In this document: piece by piece, positions 45,624 to 57,586 of the stretch
Layout of the letters: every line of letters starts with the position of its first letter
How positions within the stretch are numbered: position 1 is the first letter of the stretch
From: Scedosporium boydii
Taxonomy: Eukaryota; Ascomycota; Sordariomycetes; Microascales; Microascaceae
Assembly: GCA_002221725.1 (NCBI GenBank)
Contig: NJFT01000016.1
Coordinates: forward strand, 62,001 to 126,000
Length of the DNA: 64,000 bases
Direction of reading: 5' to 3'
Notes under the pieces: generated by a model
The model's database searches: none
What the model was told of the DNA's origin: nothing
What the model saw: the letters and a program-made list of their open reading frames with translations, nothing else
Program-made: the position numbers and the translations under genes

Positions 45624-48253
45624 ATGGTTGCGCCCGCTATCCCGGAGTACGTTTATATAGATGCTGCCTCCCCGACGTCGCCGAGATATCCTATTTTTAT
45701 GCTGACGCGGACTTGGTGATAGGCTCACCGAAGAGGTGCTCCACGAGTCAATTGACGCGCGAACCGAGTCTCTAGTTACTCTTCGCGAGCTCGGCCCTCC
45801 CGATCTAGTCCACCTTCTAAAGCACGCTGCTCGAAATCCAAACAAGCAGGTGCGCATTTCTCCCAATACTCGAGGGTTCCTGCGGCACGGATATGGCTCG
45901 CGCGGAAGTGTTGAAAAAGACTGACTCTTGAATTAGCTCGGAGTCTACCACCATGTAACCGGCGTCGATGCCTCGTCCTCGGCCAGTCTTGCCGCATACA
46001 TCAATACCTTGACACATACCGAATCCCACCCTCATCAGCAACAGACCAAGATCGCCGAGGGTCTATACTGGTTAGTTTTTTTTTTTTTTTACCTTCCTTT
46101 CTGATGGTCCGCAGTTGAGCTTCACGCTGGTTGCGGTATCCCGAAAACTCGTAGCCATGGCCGGTTGGGTCCGAAGCTAATCTTGCCAATCCTTCCAACA
46201 GCTGTTACAATGCCTTCTCCCGTCTCGACATGCGCGTGCACGTTACCATTCCCGGTTCCGTCCTGGCCTACTGTGTTGACGAGCGCGGCGAGCAGAAGCC
46301 GGCTACGGATGAGCTCTGGCTCGAGACGTACTTGTGTAGTGTGCTCCGTGCCTACTCATATGCCGACGACGGTAGCGGAGAGACTATTCGGAAGATTATG
46401 GGAGTGCGGAGATTTAACCCCGTTACGAACACTGAGTCTGAGCACCGCTTCCTCAATGCTGCCGAGCAATTGTTCTTCAAGGGTATGCTTCTAATTCCTG
46501 CTCCCTCTGTTGACTAGCTCTGCTCGTGCGATTGCTAACTAGGAGAAATCTACCGCAGGCTGGCAACTCGGGTCCGATTCTATCGTGCAGGTACCGAGCA
46601 ACGTCGCGAACCACTTGACGACCGGCCTACTCAGATACTTTGAAACCACCGGGCGATACACCTCCGGCATCAACCTGTTTGAGAAGCTCAGGACCCAGAA
46701 CATCGAGGTGGCCTCGCTCCTGGCCAAGGTACTGTTCATGGGCAACGAAGAAGTACGCGGTGTGCGGATACTCCACGAAGCTCTAAAAGAGACCCCCATG
46801 GACTACTCCATGCTCGACACCCAAGCCGAGTTCCTCCTGAAGAAGGCCTTGACCGCAGCCACCCCGGAGCAAAAGGAGGAGAGGTTACGACTCGCCCTTG
46901 GATGCGCAGACAGGAGCACCATTGCCGCCCCAAGCGAGTTCCGCACCTGGGCGAGGTTAGCAGAGGTATACGTCGCCATGGAAGATTGGGAACACGCCCT
47001 CGCCGTCTTGAACTCGTGTCCCATGTTCACGTACCAGGACAAGGACGCCCCCATTATGCCTGAGCCCAAGGACGTCTACCTCCCCACCCTCGCGGCGACG
47101 AGGCTGGACGAGATCGACAGCGAGCCTGAGTCCCGCTTCTCGGAGCAAGTCGACCCAAGCCTACTCAACCTTCGCGCGGCGTCATACAAGGGAACGTTTA
47201 AGCTGGCCTATAACATTCTTACGGAGATGACGGCGAAGCTCGGCTGGGATCAGCTGCTCAAGATTCGGAGCAGCGTCTTTGTTATGGAGGACGAGTATAG
47301 GAACGAGAAGCAGGATCAGCCGCGTAGGGGTTCAACTACAGCGGTTGCGCCGAACTTGCGGAATCCTAGCACTGACGGCCTCCGTGGAAGCCCGAGATCC
47401 TCGGCCGAGAGTGACGAGTCGGATGAGAAGTCGGGTGCGGCAGATAAGGCGGAGGAGGCTGGAGAAGCACCTAAGACTAATGGCGATTCGTCGCCGGAGA
47501 AGCCTTCTAATACGATAGACCCGGGTGTAGTGAAGGCCGACGGTGAAAAGGTAAGCAGCCCAGAGAGCTATTTCGTGCCACAGGTGATGTTGAAAAAAAA
47601 AATTGGAAGTATCAGCTAACAAGACGACCCGTTCCCAGTCCGACTCACCCGACCAACCCCTCTCCAAACTCAACAACAAACGCCTCTGCGAACGCTGGCT
47701 CGACAGCCTCTTCATGGTCCTCTACGAAGACCTCCGCGTCTACACAATCTGGCGCACGCAAATGGCCCAATACCGCGCCCAGTCCATGCACTACAAGAAA
47801 TCCGCCGAAGAGTGGGAGATCCTCGGCTCCCTCGCCGACCGCCTCCAGCACGTCGACGAAGCCGTCGAGGCCTACCGCGCCTGCCTAGGCCAGCGCTTCT
47901 CCCCCAAGGCCCTCACGGGGATCCTCCACGCGCTCGAGCGCCGCGGCCGTAGCGCCTGGGACCCCCACCACCGCGCCACCACCTCCGCCGCCGGGAACGC
48001 GTCCTCGACGCACATTAACACGACGCGCGAGACCGTCGCGTCCGTCATACGGCTCGTTACGTGGCAGTATCGCTGGTACTCGGAGTTTTCGCCCGAGCTG
48101 CTGCATACCATCCGCGCGCTTATCGAGGACGAGGGCGCGTTGAAGGTGCGGAGCATCATTCAGGCGACGAGTCTGCCGCAGAATGTGCTGGATCTTACGC
48201 ATCATTACGCGGCGCTCTGTGCGACGTTTAGGAGCAGTGGGACGGATGGTTAG
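45624..48253 (+). CDS. ChAPs-family exomer subunit (Bch1/Bud7-like)
   Basis: Chs5-Arf1-binding protein of 723 aa. In yeast four such paralogues form the exomer coat at the trans-Golgi that carries chitin synthase and other cargo to the plasma membrane. Six exons: 45624-45646, 45723-45849, 45937-46070, 46202-46482, 46559-47550, 47639-48253; all phases close. The spliced N-terminus is MVAPAIPELTEEVLHESIDA. The core shows NAFSRLDMRVHVTIPGS, LAYCVDERGEQKPATDELW, and TPR-like helices (HLTTGLLRYFETTGRYTSGI, EWEILGSLADRLQHVDEA). C-terminal LCERWLDSLFMVLYEDLRVY and then TIWRTQM is a family hallmark. A Ser/Glu-rich disordered linker (about 430-520) separates the two halves. Filamentous fungi usually have one or two ChAPs genes rather than four. 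Confidence 0.9.
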
Positions 48254-49251
48254 TGGAGGAGGAGAAAAAAGAATAAAAAGAGGCCATGTTTTATGCAGTA
48301 GAGGAGAAGGGAGAGTGATGCCTGGTGGAGCGGCGGACGAGTCCTTTTATGACTGAGGCGGACGCGGGGGGTCCTGGGGAGGTTCTTTTATTATCGGTTG
48401 ATGGGATGGGATTTGATAATTACGTTTTCTCTTGTGTCTGGAATCGATCCCATTAGACTTGTTGATTTCTGAGCCTTGGCTCATAGTAGAATGAGTGATA
48501 TGTGTATTGTTTGACCTCGAGCCCGAATTCTGTAGAACCAGAACGGGGAACTAAGATCATCGATGGGTTTCATCTCAATGACCAGTCTCGCTAAAGAGGG
48601 CTCAAGCCGTCTCTCCCTGTGAAGAAACTCGAATACAGAGTAAAAATGCCACTCGTGAGGAAGAAAGACGCAGGCGAATCACATAAAGTTAACTGGCCAT
48701 ATCCTAGCCAAAACTCCAGCTTTTGTTGAAAAATAAGTTTTTTACGTTTCCTAGCCAGATTCTTTTGTTCTCTCCTAACCCAGCCCGTTCCTTCGTTCCT
48801 TCGAGGGAACATGTCAAAAACAAAAGCCAAACAATCGAAACACCCCCAAGGGATATTCATTTCCTTCCTCTTTTTTGTATCGCCGGTTGAATTGGGACAT
48901 ATCATCATTACACCTTATTTCCGTCAAGTTGAGTCTTTGCCCAGGAAATCAGAAACAAGAAGAAAAAAACACGCAAATAAAAAGACAAAAACATTCCGTT
49001 ATCCTGCCCCCGCCCCATGCAAGCCATGCTGTTGAAACCAAAGACTGCGTTGTCGGTTGAACTTGAGAGTAAAATTCAAAGTCCAAGCATAAAAAGAAAA
49101 GAGGATTAGAAAAGTAAAAGGAGAGGGCGTTTCTGGAGACGTCGCAGAAACTCCCCAAAGTTTCGTTTAGAATGCTGGAATATGGTATCTAGTGTCTATC
49201 CGAGAGTTGAAAACTCGGGTGGTGTACAAGGGGAAAGATGGTTCAGAGAAT
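48254..49251. other. Convergent 3' regions
   Basis: Between the ChAPs gene (+) and S-adenosylhomocysteinase (-). No coding frame is supported. Confidence 0.5.
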
Positions 49252-50753
49252 TTAGTATCGGTAGCTGGGGGAAAGGACAGATGTTAGCACAAGTCCATTT
49301 CTCCGCAAGGAATATTAGAGCTCTAGTAGGGGAAGAGAAAACATACATCTCGGACTTGAAGGGGCCCTCGACCGTGAGGCCGAGGTACTCAGCCTGGACG
49401 GGGGTGAGCTTGGAGAGCTCGACGTTGCAGTGGGCAAGGTGGAGCCTGGCGACCTCCTCGTCGAGGGTCTTGGGAAGGACGTAGACGCCGACCTCGAACT
49501 TCTTCTCGGTCGCGAACTCGACATACTTCTTGGCCCACTCCTCGTCGGCGCTCTTGTAGAGCATGATCTGGGCGAGGACCTGGTTGGTGAAGGAGCAGGA
49601 CATGACGAAAGAAGAGTGACCAGTGGCACAGCCGAGGTTGACGAGACGGCCCTCGGCGAGGAGGATGATGTGCCTGCCGTTCTTGAGGAGGAAGCGGTCA
49701 ACCTGGGGCTTGATGTTCTGAACGCTGGCGGCGTTGGCCTTGAGCCAGGCAACGTCGATCTCAATGTCGAAGTGGCCAATGTCTAGAAAGTATCGAAGGT
49801 TAATATTGGAAAAGTGGCGGTTAAAAATATCAGCTCGTAGAGAATCACTTACTGCAAACAATGGCGTCGTTGGGCATCTGCTCAAAGTGCTCGGCAGTGA
49901 GAATGTCTCGGCAACCGGTGGTGGTGACGAAGATCTGACCGACGGCGGCGGCCTTCTCCATGGTGGTGACCTGGAAACCGGCCATAGCGGCCTGGAGGGC
50001 GTTGATGGGGTCGATCTCGGTGACGATGACGCGGGCACCCATGCCAGCGAGGGAGGCGGCGCAGCCCTTGCCGACATCACCGTAGCCAGCAACGACAGCA
50101 ATCTTGCCAGCAATCATGACGTCGGTAGCACGCTTGATACCGTCGATGAGAGACTCACGGCAGCCGTACAAGTTGTCGAACTTGGACTTGGTGACGCTGT
50201 CGTTGACGTTGATGGCGGGGACGAGGAGCTTGCCGGACTTGAACATGCGGTAGAGGTGGTGAACACCGGTGGTGGTCTCCTCAGAGACACCGAAGCAGCC
50301 CTTGAGCATCTCGGGGTACTTGCTGTGGACGAGGCTGGTGAGGTCACCGCCGTCGTCGAGGATGAGGTTGAGAGTCTGGCCATCCTTGAAGGCCTGGAGC
50401 TGCTGCTCGAGACACCAGTTGTACTCCTCCTCGGTCTCGCCCTTCCAGGCGAAGACGGGAACACCGGCGGCAGCAATGGCAGCGGCGGCGTGATCCTGGG
50501 TGGAGAAGATGTTGCACGAAGTCCAGGTGACCTCGGCACCGAGAGCGACGAGGGTCTCGATGAGGACGGCGGTCTGGATGGTCATGTGAAGGCAGCCGGC
50601 AATGCGGGCACCCTTGAGAGGCTGATCAGCGGCATACCTCTTGCGGGTGGAGATAAGACCGGGCATCTCGTTCTCGGCGAGCTCAATCTCCTTGCGACCG
50701 AAAGCCGCGAGGGAGAGGTCAGCGACCTTGAACTTGTGGGCGGGGGCAGACAT
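49252..50753 (-). CDS. SAH1: S-adenosyl-L-homocysteine hydrolase (adenosylhomocysteinase)
   Basis: Cytosolic, NAD-dependent, tetrameric enzyme that splits S-adenosylhomocysteine into adenosine and homocysteine and so relieves inhibition of methyltransferases. 449 aa, the usual length. Exons are 50753-49853, 49782-49347 and 49264-49252. Signatures: [15 protein letters not shown] (from 54), [23 protein letters not shown]-binding GYGDVGKG (223-230), [12 protein letters not shown], and [10 protein letters not shown] across the first splice junction. The terminal exon holds 13 coding bases: with two bases of exon 2 it makes Ile-Tyr-Arg-Tyr-stop, the invariant YRY end whose tyrosine region closes the NAD site in the family. 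A strong antisense open frame is a codon-bias shadow. Such bias suggests high expression. Confidence 0.95.
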
Positions 50754-52156
50754 TGTGAGAAAAAGGAGGGGTTATTTTTTAATGGAGGGGTTCAATTGAG
50801 GCTCGACGAGATGTCCGAGAAGATGTCTTATCTCAGGAAAGGAGAGAGGTGGAATGGAAATTGAAGAAAGTGGGAAAAAGACGAGATAATTCCAAGAGGA
50901 ATGCAAGGTAAAAGGGGAAGAGGAGAGGAAGGGGGAGAAGTTTTATCCTATTGTTGAGGAGGGGAAGGAGGGAAGGAGGGAAAAAGGAACAGCTTCCCTG
51001 TTGCTTCTGGTTACAAGGGTTGGCGGGGAAGGTGCTACTTTGCGTTGAATTTTTTTCTTTTCTCTCGTTTTAGCGGGGAAGGTGGGGGCGGGGCTAAAAC
51101 GAGATAATGAGGAACCCCGTTTCTGCGTCCTGGAAACCCGCGGCAGTCGTCAACAAGAGCTCGACAGCTCCTGAAATCGGCCTACACGTGGTGAAAACAG
51201 GCGTTCAAAAGCTGAGAAACGGTGGGTTTCTAAAATTGACTAGCCATTAGCTTCTCTACTCTGCCACCTACGAAGTAAGTTGGAGCTGCTCTCGAGCAGT
51301 AATGCACTCAATTCATGAGATTACGAAGTACTTCGGAGATGATTTCCCTCGATCTCTATTGTCTGCTCTGGTGTCAGCTTATGAAGTACTTCGTGTTGCG
51401 TTGACCTCTCTAGAAGTACTGCCGTAGCAGAGGCTGGAAAACGACATTGTAGACCTGACGGGAGCTGGCTTTCTTACCGTGCCTTGACCAGTCTGTCCTG
51501 AACCAGTCCTAACAAGGTGGAGTAACAATTGAAATGTAATCAATCGTCCGGCCTGCATGGCTTGTCGGGATGCTGACCGCCTCACCCTCACCCCTCAATC
51601 TACCTACCTTTTTGGCCTCATGGTGCATCAATGTCGTTGCCCAACGTAAGCACACTCACACTCCAAGCCCTCAAGATATTTGAGTCTACAATTACCATCG
51701 AGCAGCAGACGAGAGACGGGAAAAGAGAAAAACAAAATTATCGGCAGGAGAGGGAATCAATTCATGACATCCAGCATTAAAAGAGCTCCCATCAAGTGTC
51801 ATACATGTTAATACATGTGGCCCAGCCTCTCCCAAACGCCAGTAATATGCAATTATAGACCGCCCCTCTCTACCAACCTCGTACCTCCTTACTTTTTGGG
51901 GTTTTGGGTTCTCCAATCAACGACAGTGAAACCCGGCAGGCTCGGAGAAACCGTCTAAACGAAAACCACAAGGGTAGTAGTGATCCCTCTTCGTCTCGGC
52001 CGACTTGGCTCGACATGCTCCAGGGTCATGCCGGATTATCTCGCCTCTGAACCGTAGAGAGAAGACAGAAAAAGAGGACTAAAAAAAGACCAAAAGGATA
52101 AAAAAAAAAGAACTATTCGCTATTTTCTCCTCATCCCTCAAAACACACCCGCCTTT
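50754..52156. other. Intergenic, SAH1 upstream and eIF3h 3' region
   Basis: Purine-rich leader (on +) of SAH1, then two exact TACGAAGTA words (51269 and 51322) and one near-copy (TACTTCGTG near 51384). No coding frame is supported. Confidence 0.5.
51269..51330 (+). repeat. Pair of TACGAAGTA words upstream of SAH1
   Basis: Exact copies at 51269-51277 and 51322-51330. The second is followed by CTTCGG, making an almost perfect palindrome around GAAGTACTTC. Confidence 0.6.
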
Positions 52157-53311
52157 TCATTTCGGCATCAAGTTCTCCCTAACAGCAAACATCTTGGCGC
52201 TGACATTAGCAGTGAAGCCGTCGACCTGCTTCGCGTACTGCTCGACCTGCTTGGCGTTGAGCATGCCCTCGAGCCTGCTGGGCTCCTGAGGAAGCTTGAA
52301 CAGCCTCTGCCACTCGTCCTCGGGGAGGGGCTGTTGCTTGGCCGCGACGCGGGCCGCATTCTCCGCCTTGCGCTTGGCCTGCCATTGCGTAATCTTAGCC
52401 TGCTCACGGCCGAGCTGTCGCTGGTAGAACTGGAAGTTGTTCAGGTCGGTGTAGTGAGACTCGATGCTGTCGAGGAGGAGGTCGCACGTCTTTTCTAGGA
52501 ACGGGTCGATCGACACTTCGAGGGAGTCGAGAGAGGGGTAGAGGGGGGCGTTGACGGGGTCCTCGCTGAGATCGTCGAGGGACGCGGGGGGTTCCGAGGG
52601 ATCCCGGATGGGCGCGGGGGGGATCTGGTGGAGGAACGAGGTCAAGAGATGGGAGTTGTGGACGATGACGGGGAACTCGACGATGATGTCCTTGAAGTTG
52701 AGTTTCGACTTTTGAAGGCTAGAATGTGTGTGAGCATTATGGTCAAAATGTCATAAAAAAGAAGTACTAGGGCGAGGCGCGGAACCATACCTTTCAGTCG
52801 TAAACTTGCCCTCCTTGTACGCAGTCATGAAGCTAGGCGACAACTTGAACGCGCGAAGGCTCAAAGCACCCTGCGAACTGCGGCTGACATCATGCACAAG
52901 AGCGACAGTACGGTCGTTATCCTTCTGGTAGTGATACTGGTTCTCGATGAAGGTGAGGTTGACAAAGTTGCCCATGGCGGCGCTGGTGTACCATCCGACG
53001 TTGTTGGCGTCGATGTTGATCTCCTTCATGTACCTGATCATGTCGTTCTGGTAGGCGATGTTGGGCTTCTGTCGCGGGGCGTTGGCCGCGAGCGAGGACG
53101 CATCGTTCTGGTGCGAGTCGGATCCGGGCACTTCGAAGATGGGGAAGGGGAAAGCGTTGGTGACCTCGAGGACGCCGTTGCTGTCCATACCGACGAGAGA
53201 TCCCGTCGCGGTGGTGGGGAACGACGACGAGCAGTGCTTCGAGATCTTCATGAGGACGAGGGCCTCGACCTGGACCGTCTTGAACGGCACATCTTTGGAT
53301 GCGTCAGCCAT
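52157..53311 (-). CDS. Translation initiation factor eIF3 subunit h
   Basis: 360 aa from exons 53311-52791 and 52718-52157 (donor GTATGG, acceptor TTCTAG, phase 2). N-terminal MPN domain: [35 protein letters not shown], and [18 protein letters not shown]. The JAMM zinc ligands (H-x-H...S...D) are not present, as expected for the non-catalytic eIF3h. The C-terminal half carries [20 protein letters not shown] and a helical bundle, [20 protein letters not shown]. eIF3h is a peripheral subunit of the 12- to 13-subunit eIF3 found in filamentous fungi but absent from budding yeast. Confidence 0.92.
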
Positions 53312-54266
53312 GGTTGCTGCTGGATGAAGTTTCTGTTGGTGTTTGGAGAGGATTCGTTTCGAGTAGGAGATGTAGTTCGCGACCGGGGATTTAATTTGCG
53401 AAAGAAAGAGATAGAGTCGGCGGACGTAATCGGGGTCGGGTCCTTTGGGGGGTATCTATCTCCTTGTGATCGCGGAACAAAATCGCCTCCTCTTTCTGAC
53501 ACGAATGATGGCCTTGGTGTGTTCAAATTGGCGATAAATTTTTGTGGGAGGGGCTAGAGGCGGTCGCTAGTGGCAGAATTCCGCCTCCCACCCTGCCACC
53601 TGGTGCGAAATTTGCCAACTGATGACACTCAACCCAAATTTCTCCAGTCTGCATGTGACAAATTGGGATGTCTTGGCTCCTATTCGACAATGGCAAACAA
53701 GACCAACGACGCCTCAAGCAGGGTCCAGTCCCACAGCCAGGGCAACATCGAATCCACCAGATGCTTCATCCATCATCGTCCTTGAGACTACTCGTTCTTC
53801 CCTATGAAGTTATATTTCGGGATTTTCGAGCTTCTCCTGGCTATTTTGAGGCATTTACGCTGCCGACCTCCATCTTCTTGATATTCCGAGATGTATCCTT
53901 CTCTTTCGCCTACAACACCGCCCTTGATCGCGTCATCCCAAGTGCCGATTAGATGATCAAACTTTAACCTTTTATCTCTCAGCCAAGCTTTGAGATTGCC
54001 GTGAACCAAGCTCGGCCTTGCGGTCTTACGAAGTACGTCCCAGATCCCTCTCCGGGATGAGAGGTTTCAGTCACTTCTTGGTAGCCGGTAGGAATCAAAA
54101 CCATTGTGAAGTCGTATTAGTCGCTATCAAAGTCCCAGTACAACCTCGCTCATGTGAACTTCCCCGTGCAATATCTCCTTTTTCTTATTTTACTCATTTC
54201 TCCTTCCCGGAACGCCTGCTACCCATCATGCATGCCCATTTAACCGCCAATCCTTTCCTTCGTCCG
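53312..54266. other. Intergenic between eIF3h and UPF0643 genes
   Basis: eIF3h upstream sequence and the 3' flank of the UPF0643 gene. Contains exact TACGAAGTA at 54027-54035. No coding frame is supported. Confidence 0.5.
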
Positions 54267-55094
54267 TCATTGACCACCAGTGTAATCATCGGACCACTCA
54301 ATCAGCTTCCACTCCGCAGCACCGGGCCCTATGATGAGCCTATGCCGATCAATCTTCCAGTGGGAGTACATGGAAGCTGTGGCTCTCGCCGCCCTGCGAT
54401 GGCCAGCCGTATGTCCGGCGCGAATAGCGTCGTCTCTAGAGCGCCAGACGCACGTGGCGAGGTTCCTCCCATCTGTGTCCGGATGACCAAACCAGTACCT
54501 AACCCCAAGGGTTGGTCAGCTCGATCTGGTGGATTGACTTTTTCTGTCTCTTTTTCCGGCTAATTCCGTCCTTTTCCCTTGTTCCGATTGTGTACTTTTT
54601 TCATTGAATGATGTGTGGCGCTCGGTGTGTAAGCGCCCGAGGGCGAAAACAAGGAAGAAAAAAGGGACCCGAGGGGGAAAAAAGGCAAAAAAAACTTACT
54701 TCAGGAACCCGCCACAGGCTACAGCTTCCGCATGAGCCGCTTCATCTAGAATCCCCAAGTCTTCATACACCGTAGTCGGAGGTATTTGAGATCGGAAAGC
54801 GACAATGAAGAAGGACGTCTCAGCGAATCCGTCTCCAGCTGATTCACGCAGCTTGTCTAGAACTTCGACCCAGTTGAAAGAATCGAGGTAGGGTGCTGTC
54901 GCGTAGTCGTCGCGTACGCATCGTAGGTGAGTTAGGGCTTTGGCGAAGAGGGCGTTTTCGTTGTCGAGGGTGGAGAGGTTGAGGAGATGCTCGGGCGTGG
55001 TGTAAGGGGAGGTGACGAGGAACTTGGTGGGATTCTCTGGGGTCGTTTGCCGGGTTGAGTCTTGGGAGGACTGGGGGGTGTCGAGGAGTCTCAT
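54267..55094 (-). CDS. UPF0643 family protein
   Basis: 208 aa from exons 55094-54700 and 54498-54267. The donor is GTAAGT, overlapping a TAA that would otherwise end the frame after GGFLK; the acceptor is GGTTAG, and the joined codon gives GGFLKYWFGHPDTDGRNLATC, continuing VWRSRDDAIRAG. Exon 1 has LRCVRDDYATAPYLDSFNW, FFIVAFRSQIPPTTVYEDL and LDEAAHAEAVA; exon 2 ends with MYSHWKIDRHRLIIGPGAAEW. This matches the fungal UPF0643 family (related to a fission yeast protein of unknown function). The WRSR and EAVASGG-type motifs suggest a ferredoxin-like alpha-beta fold, which is inference. No targeting signal is seen. Confidence 0.82.
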
Positions 55095-56112
55095 TATAGT
55101 AGAGGATAATAGGATTTTGTGTATATAGGAGAGAGGAGCGGAAGATAGAGAAGGAGAGGAGAGGCCGAACTCCCATATGCTAGCACTTATAAGGTATGTT
55201 TAACGAAAGAATGAAAAGCAGACTTGCAGACGATGAGAGGTTTAGACATGCGCACTAGGTACATATTCATATTTTATATGTCTAACACGTTGGTAACGGC
55301 CAGGAACGCCGAGAAAATAGCAGCCGGAGCTTGCCGGATGATGAAGGGACTCGCGGGATGGTGTCATCGGGACCAGTGATTCACCGCATGTCGCAAAAGT
55401 CCGGGGATGGTCCAATCCCTCTGACAAGCGCCCGCGCCTTGTTTCGAAACCCCTAGTTCTTTTTCACTGCTCATAAGTGCTAATTGATAGATTGCGTTGC
55501 AGATTCGACATTGCTTTTAATACGACCGGTGTACGAAGGAAGATTAATAATGAAATAGCTCTCTCTCGACTACGGCTCTGGCCGCGGTGATTGCATCTGG
55601 TCCCCGAAGTCGAGCAGGAGCTGAGGAAGTGATTTCCAAGGCACACCGCCTGTAACGCGAGTTCTTTTTTCTTTACTTTTCTTTTACTCCTTCTCTCGAG
55701 TGGCCGTTTCAAGTTTAGACCCTACTACTTATTGACTTTCCCCTAGAATTCTTCGATGGCGGGAAGATGGAGCCAAGTCGCCTCTTTGGTGCCTGTGGTG
55801 GCGCTTGGCTTTTTCATGAGGCCATTTTCTGCAATGGCATAATTTGCCTGCCTTTCTGGTTCACTAGGATGCAAGAGGGAGAGATTCTATGGTTGGGTTT
55901 ATTCTAACGCGATTTAGTTTCTTTTTTTTTTTTTTGAAAATCCGTACCAAACTCGTAGGTATGTTTCTTCGTAGAATGGACATTGATGATGGCCAACATC
56001 TCACATCGTCCCACAAGACAAGCGGAAGCCATACGAGGCGATAACGAGAAGAAAGTCGACCCACAACTACAAAAGCAAAAAGAGAGAAAAAAAAATGTAG
56101 AAACTGTTTTGC
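55095..56112. other. Intergenic
   Basis: UPF0643 leader and 3' flank of the dehydrogenase gene, with a T run near 55920. No coding frame is supported. Confidence 0.5.
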
Positions 56113-57586
56113 CTATAACCCAGCCCACATCTCCGCCATCCGCTTCTGCTCAGGCACCACACTCCTCAACCTCCCCTCCGCCAACGCAACCCTCACATTC
56201 CCCATGGCCCACTCCTCCATCTTCGTCTGCGTCTCGACGGTCCAGGTCCCCATGTGCGGGACTAGCAGCACGGAGGGGTTCGCGACGAGGCCCGGGTGGA
56301 TCTCGGGTTCGTTCTCGTAGACGTCGAGGCCGACGGAGGAGACGGTGCCGTCGGCCAGGGCGTCGACGAGGGCGGCTTCGTCTATGACGGCGCCGCGGGC
56401 GGTGTTGACTATCACTATGCCCTTTTTCATTATGGCGAATTGGGGCTTGGAGATGGAGTGGCGGGTTTGGGGCTGGAGGGATGTTAGGTTCTCGTGTAAT
56501 GGGATAATGGAATAACAGAGAAGAGGAAATAATGAGAAATGAGCAGGGTGAAAAAACTCACATTCAGCGGCAGATTCAAACTCAAAACATCACTCTCCCT
56601 CAACAACGTCTCAAAATCCACAAACTCAGCCTCACACTCCCTCTCCAAATCCTCCGCCAACCTCGTCCGGTTATAATACCGAATCCTCATCCCAAACGCC
56701 AGAGCCTTCTTGGCCATGTTCCTCCCGATGCCGCCCATGCCCAGGATACCGAGGATTTTACCCTGGGGGTCGTGGCCGAACGCCGGAGGCGGGTTTCCTC
56801 TCCAGGAGCCCGCGCGCAGTGCTGTCATGGAGCTGGAGAGGTTGCGCAAGGCGCCGAGCATGAGCCAGATGTTGAGGTCGGCTGTGGCATCGTCGACGGC
56901 GGTGGGGGTGTTGGAGACGAGGATGGCGCGGTCTGTGCAGGCGGAGATGTCGATTGAGTCATAGCCGGCGCCTTTGAGTCCGGTTAGTCTCCTCCGTGGC
57001 ATTCCCCTTTCCCTTTTTTTTTTTTAATTTTATATATAGATATTCATCTTGTTTTCTTAAGAGAGGAATGGTTGGGGATGGTGAGGCTAGCATACCGCAG
57101 TGACAGATGAATCTCAGACTAAACGGGAGGGCGGCAATCAATTCGGTGTCGACGAGGCCCGTGACACTATAGAAGGTACGGTAGGCGACCCTCACGCCGT
57201 CGAAAGCTCCGGAGCGGCATTCGGCGATGAACTCCTCACGATTAGTCGCCTTGGGGACAATGATGTCGGCAATCTCGCCGATTGAGGACCACGTCTCATG
57301 GGCGCTGGCGGGATGTTAGCTGGGCGGTTGGGCTTCGGGCACATGTTCAATGCCAGTGAGGTCTTGACGGGGCTTGGCTGGGACAATGCTGGTGTAGGAT
57401 AGAGAGAAATGTCATGAGAGGAAATTGGTAGTGTAGCAATATTCCATAGATTTATACTGATAGATGAATAAGGATTGAGAGGAGGAAGGAGAGCTAGATG
57501 AGCGAGTGTGGAACGGCAGGGACGTATAACACTTACTGTTCAACCAGGCCGAGCTGCAAGACTTTTGGCCGCCCCGAGGAACCCAT
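56113..57586 (-). CDS. D-isomer-specific 2-hydroxyacid dehydrogenase (glyoxylate/hydroxypyruvate reductase-like)
   Basis: 342 aa from exons 57586-57537, 57304-57096, 56971-56562 and 56472-56113; all phases agree. The first exon codes MGSSGRPKVLQLGLVE and a split His, joining to AHETWSSIGEIADIIVPKAT. The substrate domain includes SLRFICHCGAGYDSIDI. The Rossmann domain has ILGILGMGGIGRNMAKKAL, then MRIRYYNRT (the Arg after the strand suggests NADPH preference). Catalytic residues are present: Arg in VNTARGAVID, Glu in YENEPEI and His in PHMGTWT. Enzymes of this type reduce glyoxylate, hydroxypyruvate or related 2-keto acids in the cytosol or mitochondria; the exact substrate cannot be told from sequence. 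Confidence 0.88.

Noticed and set aside
49734..50864. 376-codon open frame on + across S-adenosylhomocysteinase
   Set aside because: Antisense shadow caused by strong codon bias of a highly expressed gene. Its Gly/Val/Leu-rich repetitive translation has no family resemblance.
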